Assembly: GCA_022564695.1 (NCBI GenBank)
Contig: JADFKX010000118.1
Coordinates: 1-6,393, forward strand
Length of the DNA: 6,393 nucleotides
Source of the DNA: Chloroflexota bacterium
GTDB lineage: Bacteria > Chloroflexota > Dehalococcoidia > SM23-28-2 > RBG-16-64-32
Reading direction: 5' to 3'
In this document: piece after piece, positions 1-5,094 of the stretch
Layout: each line of letters starts with the position of its first letter
Position numbering within the stretch: the stretch's first letter is position 1
Notes under the pieces: generated by a model
Told to the model about the DNA's origin: nothing
Databases searched by the model: none
The model's input: the letters and a program-made list of their open reading frames with translations, nothing else
Translations under genes and position numbers: made by a program

Positions 1-246
1 ACGCCCACGCCTACACCGACACCTACGCCCACGCCCACGCCCACGCCCACCGTACTCGCGGAGACCGCCACACCCACGCCGGCCGTACTCGAGGTGACCC
101 AGGACCCAACTTCCCTGCCTGACACCGGAGGTGTGCCGAAGGTGGACACCATCAGCAGCCTCTCCATACTGCTCGGTCTCGGCGGACTGGCCATCCTGAG
201 CGGCGCCGGCACATTGGTGGCCGTGGCCGCGAGGCGAAGGCGCTAG
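1..246 (+). CDS. C-terminal part of an LPXTG sortase-anchored surface protein (5' end outside window)
   Basis: Frame 1 is open from the first base to a TAG at 244-246, giving the last 81 residues of a larger protein. In order it has: a Thr-Pro repeat (residues 1-17, four perfect ACGCCC hexamers at 25-48), a short linker that returns to TPTP, the motif LPDTG at residues 39-43 (bases 115-129), a hydrophobic stretch rich in Leu, Gly and Ala (about residues 53-77), and four terminal arginines. LPXTG, then a membrane span, then a basic tail is the classical sortase sorting signal: sortase cuts between Thr and Gly and joins the protein to the cell wall, and the TP repeat would act as an extended wall-spanning stalk. 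The functional domain lies upstream, so its role is unknown. No start codon is present because the gene begins outside the window. The sorting-signal call is firm; that the host actually has a sortase is inferred. Confidence 0.88.
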   Translation, partial: TPTPTPTPTPTPTPTPTVLAETATPTPAVLEVTQDPTSLPDTGGVPKVDTISSLSILLGLGGLAILSGAGTLVAVAARRRR

Positions 247-270
247 CCGCTAGCAGTTAGAGAACGCAGA

Positions 271-298
271 AGCCGCCGCGCTTGAAAGCGCGGCGGCT
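271..298. terminator. Strong hairpin, probable bidirectional terminator
   Basis: AGCCGCCGCGCT (271-282) and its exact reverse complement (287-298) form a 12-bp stem closed by a TGAA loop. The hairpin lies between two converging genes, 24 bases after the stop at 246 and 20 bases before the minus-strand stop at 319-321, which is where a shared terminator is expected. The plus-strand 3' flank (GTACTTTA) has only a short T run, and the minus-strand flank (TCTGCGTTCT) is mildly T-rich. It is therefore a good stem with an imperfect U tract. Confidence 0.75.
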
Positions 299-318
299 GT
301 ACTTTAGCGAACTGCCGT

Positions 319-621
319 CTAGCGGCCCTCCAGCCAGCGCACGATCTTACCGACGTTATCGCGCAGGTCCAGCTTCGCCTCGCCAATGAGCCAGCGGTAG
401 CAGTCCAGCCGCTGGGTCGGGTCCTCCGCGTAGTCCTGCCAGGCCAGCACGAACGCCCGTCCCCGAGCCTTAGCCGAGCCCTCTTTGGGGAACAGGTGTA
501 CGTAGATCGTGCGGCCGTCGTCCGTCAGACCGATGCCGCTCACCGCCGCCTCCATCAGCTCCTCGCGACCCAGTTGGGCCAGCTCCCGCCGCAGCTCTCG
601 TTCCAGGAATCGTAGCGCCAT
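319..621 (-). CDS. Unrecognised 100-aa protein, downstream partner of the luciferase-like oxidoreductase
   Basis: The product is a small, probably cytoplasmic protein with no signal peptide or membrane span. Residues 1-25 are charged and helix-prone (alternating Arg/Glu and Leu). A middle part around GRTIYVHLFPKE looks like beta strand, and the C-terminal half is aromatic and acidic (AWQDYAEDP, CYRWL), ending KIVRWLEGR. I do not recognise a family. The ATG at 619-621 lies 15 bases after the TAG of the upstream gene (637-639) and in the same frame, with no other stop between. No clear Shine-Dalgarno precedes it, so translation probably depends on coupling to the upstream gene. Upstream extension is blocked by that TAG. 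Conventional base composition and position in an operon support a real gene; the function is unknown. Confidence 0.65.
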   Translation of the reverse strand: MALRFLERELRRELAQLGREELMEAAVSGIGLTDDGRTIYVHLFPKEGSAKARGRAFVLAWQDYAEDPTQRLDCYRWLIGEAKLDLRDNVGKIVRWLEGR

Positions 622-636
622 CAGGCAGCGGGAGGC

Positions 637-1671
637 CTAGCTGTAGAACGTGCTGGCGATGGCCCCGACGTACGCCATGAGCTTCTCCGGTGGCAGAGCG
701 TAAGCCGGCGGCACCAGTACCAGCGAGTCGGCCACCTCCCATATCGGCTCGATCTTTTTCCGCACCTCGTCCGGGGTGCCGCATATCACGAACGTCTCGG
801 CCATCTCGTCCGGCACCAGGTGGGCGGCGCCCGCGTGACCGCCGTGCTTGACGCCCTCCTGCAAGCGCCGTGCCTCCTCCCGGAAGCCGTGAGCCGCGAA
901 GTACTCCTCGTACTGAGCGGCGCCGGCGTAGAAGGCCACCGTAGGCCGCGCGTCGTTGATCGCTTCGGCACGGTCGTTGCTGGGGGCAACATACAGGCCG
1001 GCCTGGAACTCGATATCGGAGCGCTGCTTGCCGCCGCGCTTCAACCCCTGCTCAAGCGCCTCGGGAATCTTCGTCGTGGCCCAGGGGACGGTCCAGATGG
1101 GATGACCCATGACCCCGTCCGCGATCTCGGCAGCGAGGCTGACCAGCGGGCCGCGCAGGGCAGCGATCCAGATCGGCAGGTCGGTGCGCAGGGGTGGTGG
1201 AGGAGACAACCACTCCAGCAGGTTGAAATCGTGCTGGTGGTAGACGCCCTCGTAGCGCTGCAGCTCTCCCGTGTGGGCCTTGCTAATGACCATGCGGATG
1301 ATCTCCACCACCTCCCGCATGTGCGCCAGCGGCTTGCCGTAGGGCATGCCGTAGATCTCCTCGCTCAAGGCACGGACGCTGCAGCCGAGGCCGAGAATGA
1401 AGCGGCCGCCGCTGATCCGGTCCATGTCCATGGCGGCCACAGCCGTCTCGTAGGGGCTGCGGGTGAAGGCGAGGGCGATACCGGAGAGAAGGCGGACGCG
1501 GCTGGTGACGGTGGCAGCCGCAGCCAGCGGAATGAACGGCGTACTGTAGAGCTGCGCCGCCATCAGGCCTTCCAGGCCGGCGTCCTCCTGCATCTTCGCC
1601 TGGGCCGCCACAGCCGCTGCCGGCACGTCGGCGGTGACGAATCCCCAATAGCGCTTACTTTTGTTGGCCAT
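637..1671 (-). CDS. Luciferase-like monooxygenase family (LLM class) oxidoreductase, probably F420- or FMN-dependent
   Basis: The 344-aa product belongs to the bacterial luciferase-like TIM-barrel family, whose members use reduced flavin or coenzyme F420 to oxidise or reduce small substrates in the cytoplasm. Family hallmarks seen: an N-terminal strand (YWGFVTADVP) followed by a helix with AEDAG-like QEDAGLEG at 28-35, TSRVRLLSGIALAF at 56-69, the strongly diagnostic DRISGGRFILGLG at 84-96, AAEIADGVMGHPI at 180-192, and a C-terminal VICGTPDEVRKKIE at 295-308. Length is normal for the family. The start is the ATG at 1669-1671 because AGGAGG (1679-1684 on the minus strand) sits 7 bases upstream. 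An ATG at 1707 would overlap the proposed -10 box and is rejected. The gene heads a two-gene unit with the 100-aa gene. The F420 versus FMN choice and the substrate cannot be read from the sequence; F420 is favoured because this subgroup is common in F420-making Actinobacteria and Chloroflexota. Confidence 0.9.
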   Translation of the reverse strand: MANKSKRYWGFVTADVPAAAVAAQAKMQEDAGLEGLMAAQLYSTPFIPLAAAATVTSRVRLLSGIALAFTRSPYETAVAAMDMDRISGGRFILGLGCSVRALSEEIYGMPYGKPLAHMREVVEIIRMVISKAHTGELQRYEGVYHQHDFNLLEWLSPPPPLRTDLPIWIAALRGPLVSLAAEIADGVMGHPIWTVPWATTKIPEALEQGLKRGGKQRSDIEFQAGLYVAPSNDRAEAINDARPTVAFYAGAAQYEEYFAAHGFREEARRLQEGVKHGGHAGAAHLVPDEMAETFVICGTPDEVRKKIEPIWEVADSLVLVPPAYALPPEKLMAYVGAIASTFYS

Positions 1672-1678
1672 CGCTGAA

Positions 1679-1684
1679 CCTCCT
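1679..1684 (-). promoter_or_regulatory. Shine-Dalgarno AGGAGG of the luciferase-like gene
   Basis: The minus strand reads GCAAGGAGGTT with 7 bases between AGGAGG and ATG (1671). This decides the start of the oxidoreductase at 1671 against the longer in-frame ATG at 1707. Confidence 0.85.
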
Positions 1685-1706
1685 TGCAGGCGACCCCATC
1701 GCGGCA

Positions 1707-1735
1707 ATAATCAGGGCAGTAGCAGGAGAAGTCAA
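1707..1735 (-). promoter_or_regulatory. Probable sigma70-type promoter of the luciferase-like gene
   Basis: On the minus strand TTGACT (1730-1735) matches the -35 consensus at 5 of 6 positions. GATTAT (1707-1712), after a 17-base spacer, matches the -10 consensus at 4 of 6. Transcription would begin near 1700, giving a leader of about 30 bases that contains the Shine-Dalgarno. The -35 box lies inside the 21-bp direct repeat and inside a palindrome. The promoter is predicted by eye only. Confidence 0.5.
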
Positions 1736-1741
1736 CTTCTC
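1726..1741. promoter_or_regulatory. Palindromic operator candidate over the -35 box (GAGAAGT-CA-ACTTCTC)
   Basis: The arms GAGAAGT and ACTTCTC are exact reverse complements around a 2-base centre (CA). The palindrome covers the minus-strand -35 box TTGACT at 1730-1735, a position typical of a repressor site. The second repeat copy keeps the centre and one arm, and the other arm matches at 5 of 7 positions (2633-2648). A dimeric regulator is inferred; no regulator gene is in the window. Confidence 0.4.
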
Positions 1742-1749
1742 GACAGCCC
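1729..1749. repeat. 21-bp direct repeat, copy 1
   Basis: It begins AAGTCAACTTCTC and ends GACAGCCC, and is identical over 21 bases to 2636-2656. The copies are 907 bp apart and bracket the methyltransferase gene, whose stop codon is only 16 bases from this copy. The flanking bases differ (G before and G after here; C and C in copy 2). Read on the minus strand, weaker similarity continues past the repeat through the -10 region (ATTATTG here, AATATTG in copy 2, each followed shortly by CGATG), which points to a duplicated promoter of roughly 50-60 bp rather than a bare repeat. Confidence 0.85.
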
Positions 1750-1765
1750 GATGCGAATTCCGCCT

Positions 1766-2548
1766 CTACTTATTGGGGACCGTCAAGACACAGACAGACT
1801 GACGGAAGTTCGCCATGTTTTCCATTCTTATCCCTTGTTCCGTGACGATAGGATGGGGTATGGGAATATGAGGCTTGTCCCCATCATGGATGGCTTCAAT
1901 CTTGTAGCCCAGATGAGATGACCACGCGGCAATTGCATCTCTGCCGATGAAGTAGACGAAGGGCTGCGATGCTTCGAGATTCGAAACATTGCTTTCGAAG
2001 AGCTTCCAATGACTCGGCAAGGAAAACTCAACAAAGCTGAAGACTGCTTTCCCGCCAACTTTCAGAACCCTACGAGCCTCCTGCAAATACAGATAAGAGT
2101 ATTCCTGCCGCAGATGGGTGAATACGGAAAAGAAGCACACCATGTCCGCCACGTTATCCTGCTCGGGAATAGTAAGACCGTCGGTGACCTCAAAACGCCA
2201 GTCCGGGCGCTTGCACAGATCACGGGCATAGTGCGCCAACTCAGGGATTATGTCGATACCCAGGTACTTTCCCTCCAAGTAGCCAACCAGCGCTTTCGCT
2301 AACCGGCCTGAACCACAGCCTACGTCAATCAGATAGCCGTTTCTGTGCAGGCCGTATTGAATGAGAAGCTCTCGCTCCAGGATACCGAAAGGTTCGAACT
2401 CCCCGCCGACGGCCCGCTTCATCGCCTCATCGGAGGGGTATTGTTTCATGAGGCTGCGAACCAGATCGCGATAGGCCACACTGGTGTCGAGTCCTGACAG
2501 AATCGGAAGATCTTCCGCCTGTGACGGGGTCTCTGCTAAATCAGTCAC
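1766..2548 (-). CDS. Class I SAM-dependent methyltransferase (substrate unknown)
   Basis: The 260-aa product has the Rossmann-type SAM-binding core in its usual order: motif I LIDVGCGSGR (73-82), the acidic end of strand 2 at GIDI (D99), VTDGLTIP (121-128) in the adenine-contact region, DMVCFFSVFTHL (135-146) as strand 4/motif IV, and LKVGGKAVFS (162-171). The N-terminal 60 residues and the C-terminal 90 would determine the substrate; I cannot name it. The start chosen is GTG at 2546-2548 because GGAGGAG (2555-2561) lies 6 bases upstream. The in-frame ATG at 2635 would lie upstream of the proposed -10 box and add an unconserved-looking Ser/Ala-rich lead. GC content in three sampled 60-base rows is 48-50%, against 70-77% in rows of the neighbouring genes. 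Together with the flanking 21-bp direct repeats this suggests that the gene was acquired. It transfers a methyl group from SAM in the cytoplasm; glycan, lipid or small-molecule substrates are all possible. Confidence 0.88.
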   Translation of the reverse strand: MTDLAETPSQAEDLPILSGLDTSVAYRDLVRSLMKQYPSDEAMKRAVGGEFEPFGILERELLIQYGLHRNGYLIDVGCGSGRLAKALVGYLEGKYLGIDIIPELAHYARDLCKRPDWRFEVTDGLTIPEQDNVADMVCFFSVFTHLRQEYSYLYLQEARRVLKVGGKAVFSFVEFSLPSHWKLFESNVSNLEASQPFVYFIGRDAIAAWSSHLGYKIEAIHDGDKPHIPIPHPIVTEQGIRMENMANFRQSVCVLTVPNK

Positions 2549-2554
2549 GTGAAT

Positions 2555-2561
2555 CTCCTCC
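2555..2561 (-). promoter_or_regulatory. Shine-Dalgarno GGAGGAG of the methyltransferase
   Basis: The minus strand reads GGAGGAG, then the spacer ATTCAC, then GTG at 2548. It supports the GTG start over the upstream ATG at 2635, which has no such site. Confidence 0.75.
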
Positions 2562-2612
2562 CCTCGGCAGGACTGGATCGCCGCGGAGCTCGCAGAACCG
2601 ATGCTCATCGCA

Positions 2613-2642
2613 ATATTGAAGGCCAGAGGGAACACAAGTCAA
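2613..2642 (-). promoter_or_regulatory. Probable promoter of the methyltransferase gene
   Basis: TTGACT (2637-2642, minus strand) is the -35 box, located in repeat copy 2 exactly as in copy 1. After 18 bases, CAATAT (2613-2618) is a weak -10 candidate. The transcript would start near 2606, leaving a leader of about 58 bases before GTG 2548. It runs divergently from the glpK promoter, and the two overlap around the repeat. Confidence 0.4.
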
Positions 2643-2656
2643 CTTCTCGACAGCCC
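2636..2656. repeat. 21-bp direct repeat, copy 2
   Basis: Identical over 21 bases to 1729-1749. It lies in the 137-bp gap between the divergent methyltransferase and glpK genes. On the minus strand it carries the TTGACT -35 box. On the plus strand it contains TCGACA, the candidate -35 box of glpK. The palindrome is complete in copy 1 but only partly kept here. Confidence 0.85.
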
Positions 2657-2676
2657 CGCAGGCCAGATGCTACCCT
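2647..2676 (+). promoter_or_regulatory. Candidate glpK promoter, near-leaderless
   Basis: TCGACA (2647-2652, 5 of 6 to TTGACA), an 18-base spacer, then TACCCT (2671-2676, TANNNT type) preceded by TGC. Only 9 bases separate the -10 box from the GTG at 2686, so the transcript would begin at or just before the start codon. This fits the lack of a Shine-Dalgarno. The same spacing and the same TGCTAC(C/G)CT string occur before the carboxypeptidase gene. Confidence 0.4.
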
Positions 2677-2685
2677 GTCGGCATC

Positions 2686-4158
2686 GTGGCCGACTTCGTT
2701 CTCGCACTGGACCAGGGCACGTCCTCCTCCCGCGCCATCCTGTTCGATCGCGCGGGCGTGCCGGTCGCCTCCGCCCAACAACCGTTCGAGCAGATATACC
2801 CTCGTCCCGGCTGGGTGGAGCACGATCCGGAGGCGATCTGGCAGTCTCAGCTGGACACCGCCCGTGAGGCGCTGGCCAACGCCAGAGCCGCCCCCGGGGA
2901 CATCGCCGCCATCGGCATCACGAACCAGCGCGAGACCACCCTAATCTGGGACCGGAGCGGCCAGCCCATCGCCAACGCCATCGTCTGGCAGGACCGCCGT
3001 ACCGCACCCCTCTGCGATGACCTCCGCGACCGCGGCCTGGAGCCGCTGTTCCGCGAGCGCACCGGCCTCCTGCTGGACCCCTATTTCTCCGGCACCAAGG
3101 TGAAGTGGCTCCTGGACAACGTCCCCGACGCCCGCCAGCGGGCCGAGCGCGGCGAGCTAATGTTCGGCACCATCGACTCCTGGCTCATCTACCGGCTGAC
3201 CGGCGTCCACGCTACCGACTACACCAACGCCTCGCGCACCCTTATGTATGACATTTTCGAGCGCCGCTGGGACAGCGACCTGCTGGAGGCGCTGACGATA
3301 CCGCCTTCGCTGCTACCGGAGGTGCGGCCGTCCTCCGGCGTCATTGGCGAGACGTCACTGCTTGGCGGCGCCATCCCCATCGCCGGTGTGGCCGGCGACC
3401 AGCAGGCAGCGCTGTTCGGCCAGGCCTGCTTCTCGCCCGGCATGGCGAAGAACACGTTCGGCACCGGCGCCTTTCTCCTGATGAACATCGGCAACCGCGG
3501 CATCGCCTCTGAATCGCTCGTGACCACCATCGCCTGGGGTATGGGCGACACTCTGACCTACGCCCTGGAGGGCTCCATCTTCATCGCCGGCGCCGCCGTC
3601 CAGTGGCTGCGCGACGAACTGGGGCTCATCGCCACCAGCGCTGAGTCAGAGACGCTGGCTGCCAGCGTGCCCGACTGCGACGGTGTCTACCTGGTCCCCG
3701 CCTTCGTCGGCCTGGGCGCGCCCCATTGGGACCCCCACGCCCGCGGCGCCCTGCTGGGCCTCACCCGCGGCACGAACAAGGCGCACATCGTACGCGCAGC
3801 GCTGGAGGCGATGGCGTTCCAGAGCCGCGATGTCATCGACGTGGTGGAGGCCGATTCAGGCGTCAAGCTGGACGAGCTGCGCGTAGACGGCGGCGCCGCC
3901 GCTAACGACCTGCTGCTCCAGATTCAGGCCGATATCATTGGCCGCGATGTCGTGCGGCCCGCCGTCACGGAGACCACCGCCCTGGGTGCCGCCTACCTCG
4001 CGGGGCTGGCCACCGGTTTCTGGAAAAGCACCGATGAGCTGGCCGCCAACTGGCGCATCGACCGGCGGTTCAGCCCCCAGATGAGCGAGGAGCGGCGCGA
4101 GGAGCTGTACGCGGGCTGGAAGCGGGCGGTGGAACGGGCGAAGGGCTGGGCGAGCTAG
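2686..4158 (+). CDS. glpK: Glycerol kinase (ATP:glycerol 3-phosphotransferase)
   Basis: The 490-aa product is full length for GlpK and has both halves of the FGGY kinase fold. It phosphorylates glycerol with ATP to sn-glycerol 3-phosphate, feeding glycolysis and phospholipid synthesis. Visible signatures: phosphate-binding LALDQGTSSSR (6-16), NQRE at 80-83 and VWQDRR at 100-105 (equivalents of E. coli R83, E84 and W103), the FGGY motif YFSGTKVKWLLDN (133-145, with Y133), GDQQAALFGQ (237-246) with catalytic D238, FGTGAFLLMN (258-267), and DGGAAANDLLLQ (401-412) in the C-terminal ATP site. The loop before D238 (SLLGGAIPIAG) lacks the Arg-containing insertion used for fructose-1,6-bisphosphate inhibition in E. 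coli, and I see no His for PTS phosphorylation there, so both controls are probably absent (inference from remembered family sequences). The start is GTG at 2686, giving the usual short lead before LALDQGT. No glpF or glpD is adjacent. Confidence 0.97.
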   Translation: MADFVLALDQGTSSSRAILFDRAGVPVASAQQPFEQIYPRPGWVEHDPEAIWQSQLDTAREALANARAAPGDIAAIGITNQRETTLIWDRSGQPIANAIVWQDRRTAPLCDDLRDRGLEPLFRERTGLLLDPYFSGTKVKWLLDNVPDARQRAERGELMFGTIDSWLIYRLTGVHATDYTNASRTLMYDIFERRWDSDLLEALTIPPSLLPEVRPSSGVIGETSLLGGAIPIAGVAGDQQAALFGQACFSPGMAKNTFGTGAFLLMNIGNRGIASESLVTTIAWGMGDTLTYALEGSIFIAGAAVQWLRDELGLIATSAESETLAASVPDCDGVYLVPAFVGLGAPHWDPHARGALLGLTRGTNKAHIVRAALEAMAFQSRDVIDVVEADSGVKLDELRVDGGAAANDLLLQIQADIIGRDVVRPAVTETTALGAAYLAGLATGFWKSTDELAANWRIDRRFSPQMSEERREELYAGWKRAVERAKGWAS

Positions 4159-4188
4159 CCTGCCCATCAAGGTGGAAGCCGGACCTCC

Positions 4189-4218
4189 TTGCCAGCGCGA
4201 CGAAGCCCTTGCTACGCT
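4189..4218 (+). promoter_or_regulatory. Candidate leaderless promoter of the carboxypeptidase gene
   Basis: TTGCCA (4189-4194, 5 of 6 to TTGACA), an 18-base spacer, then TACGCT (4213-4218) preceded by TGC and ending 6 bases before the ATG at 4225. Transcription would start about at the ATG. No Shine-Dalgarno is present. The layout repeats that of the glpK candidate, making each more believable. Confidence 0.45.
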
Positions 4219-4224
4219 CGTTCT

Positions 4225-5055
4225 ATGGAACGAGAGATCTTCCGGGCTATCCGGACGAGCGCAGGCACAGCGCTGACAACGTCTGCGCTGGTCGCTGTGT
4301 CTCTGCTGAGCGCCTGCGCCGGCGCGGGAACAGAACAATCGCCGACCGCCACACTGTCCCCCACCCCAGCGATCGTGCCCAGCCCCTCGACCCCACCACC
4401 CAATCCTTCCCCAACACCCGCTCTCACCCCTATGCGCACCCCCACGCCGGTTCCGTCCCAGACGGAAAGCCCTGACGATGAAGACCCCCAGGGGCTGCTG
4501 ACGATCGTTGATAAGGAGCACGGGCTGCCGCCGGCGTACGTGCCGCCTGGCCTGGTGGAGATACCGCTTGAATGGATGGCGCCCGGCTTCCCCAGCTGGC
4601 TGCTGCGGAGGGAGGCGGCCGAGGCGCTGGTCGTCATGCTCCGGGCAGCACGGGCCGAAGGCCACGAACTGCGGGTGCGCTCCGCCTATCGCTCCTACTG
4701 GGAGCAAGCGGCGACGTTCCAGTACTGGATTGACCTGTTGGGCGAGGAAGAGGCGCGGCGTGCAAGTGCGCCGCCTGGCCACAGCGAGCACCAGCTGGGC
4801 TCCACCGTGGACCTCACCAGCGCAAGCGTCAGCTGGCAGCTCGAACAATCGTTCGGCCAGACGCCGGAGGGCCAGTGGCTGGCGGCTCACGCCCATGAGT
4901 ACGGGTTCACCCTCAGTTATCCCCAGGGAGCGGAAGAGATTACCGGCTACAAATACGAACCCTGGCACTTCCGTTACATCGGCCAGGATCAGGCAGTGAG
5001 ATGGGCCGAGAGCGGCCTCACGCTCCTCGAGTTCCTCAAGCAACCCACCGACTAG
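4225..5055 (+). CDS. VanY/M15B-family D-alanyl-D-alanine carboxypeptidase, lipoprotein
   Basis: The 276-aa zinc peptidase would trim the terminal D-Ala from peptidoglycan stem peptides outside the membrane. Residues 1-31 are a lipoprotein signal: a basic start (REIFRAIR), a hydrophobic core, and the lipobox LSAC with lipidated Cys31. Residues about 33-80 are a Pro/Ser/Thr linker ending in an acidic patch. The M15 domain follows: SAYRSY in the N-terminal part, HSEHQLGSTVD with zinc ligands His189 and Asp196, and YEPWHFRYIG with catalytic Glu245 and zinc ligand His248. All expected catalytic residues are present. ATG 4225 is preferred over the TTG at 4189 because it gives a compact signal peptide and TTG 4189 coincides with the -35 box. 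It is in the same frame as glpK, 66 bases after it, with no terminator seen. True VanY vancomycin resistance is not implied: no vanRS or vanHAX is present. Confidence 0.92.
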   Translation: MEREIFRAIRTSAGTALTTSALVAVSLLSACAGAGTEQSPTATLSPTPAIVPSPSTPPPNPSPTPALTPMRTPTPVPSQTESPDDEDPQGLLTIVDKEHGLPPAYVPPGLVEIPLEWMAPGFPSWLLRREAAEALVVMLRAARAEGHELRVRSAYRSYWEQAATFQYWIDLLGEEEARRASAPPGHSEHQLGSTVDLTSASVSWQLEQSFGQTPEGQWLAAHAHEYGFTLSYPQGAEEITGYKYEPWHFRYIGQDQAVRWAESGLTLLEFLKQPTD

Positions 5056-5094
5056 GACGTCCGTCAATAGCGGCCCGGAGCTACAGCCGCCAGC

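Noticed and set aside
820..1677. Long open frame on the plus strand opposite the luciferase-like gene (285 codons)
   Set aside because: Antisense shadow of a GC-rich gene: no family motifs, low-complexity Ala/Gly/Val/Asp content and no Shine-Dalgarno, while the minus strand encodes a clear oxidoreductase.
1726..1741. Palindrome as a terminator for the methyltransferase transcript
   Set aside because: The 7-bp stem would have a 2-base loop and no T run follows on the minus strand; its overlap with a -35 box fits an operator better.
2549..2635. N-terminal extension of the methyltransferase to an ATG at 2635
   Set aside because: It would start upstream of the likely -10 box and lacks a Shine-Dalgarno, while GTG 2548 has GGAGGAG at 6 bases.
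1729..2656. Insertion sequence or integron gene cassette
   Set aside because: No transposase or integrase, no terminal inverted repeats, and the repeats do not show the paired core sites of an attC. A captured gene between duplicated promoters is all that the sequence supports.
4189..4224. TTG at 4189 as the start of the carboxypeptidase
   Set aside because: The added residues contain extra Arg/Cys before an already complete lipoprotein signal, and the site overlaps the proposed -35 box.
3856..5067. 403-codon open frame on the minus strand across the glpK end and the carboxypeptidase
   Set aside because: It is antisense to two well-recognised genes, its residues are Arg/Gly-rich without motifs, and openness is expected at this GC content.
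5070..5090. Hairpin between the convergent genes (GCGGC/GCCGC)
   Set aside because: Only 5 bp with an 11-base loop and no T run; not distinguishable from chance at this GC content.
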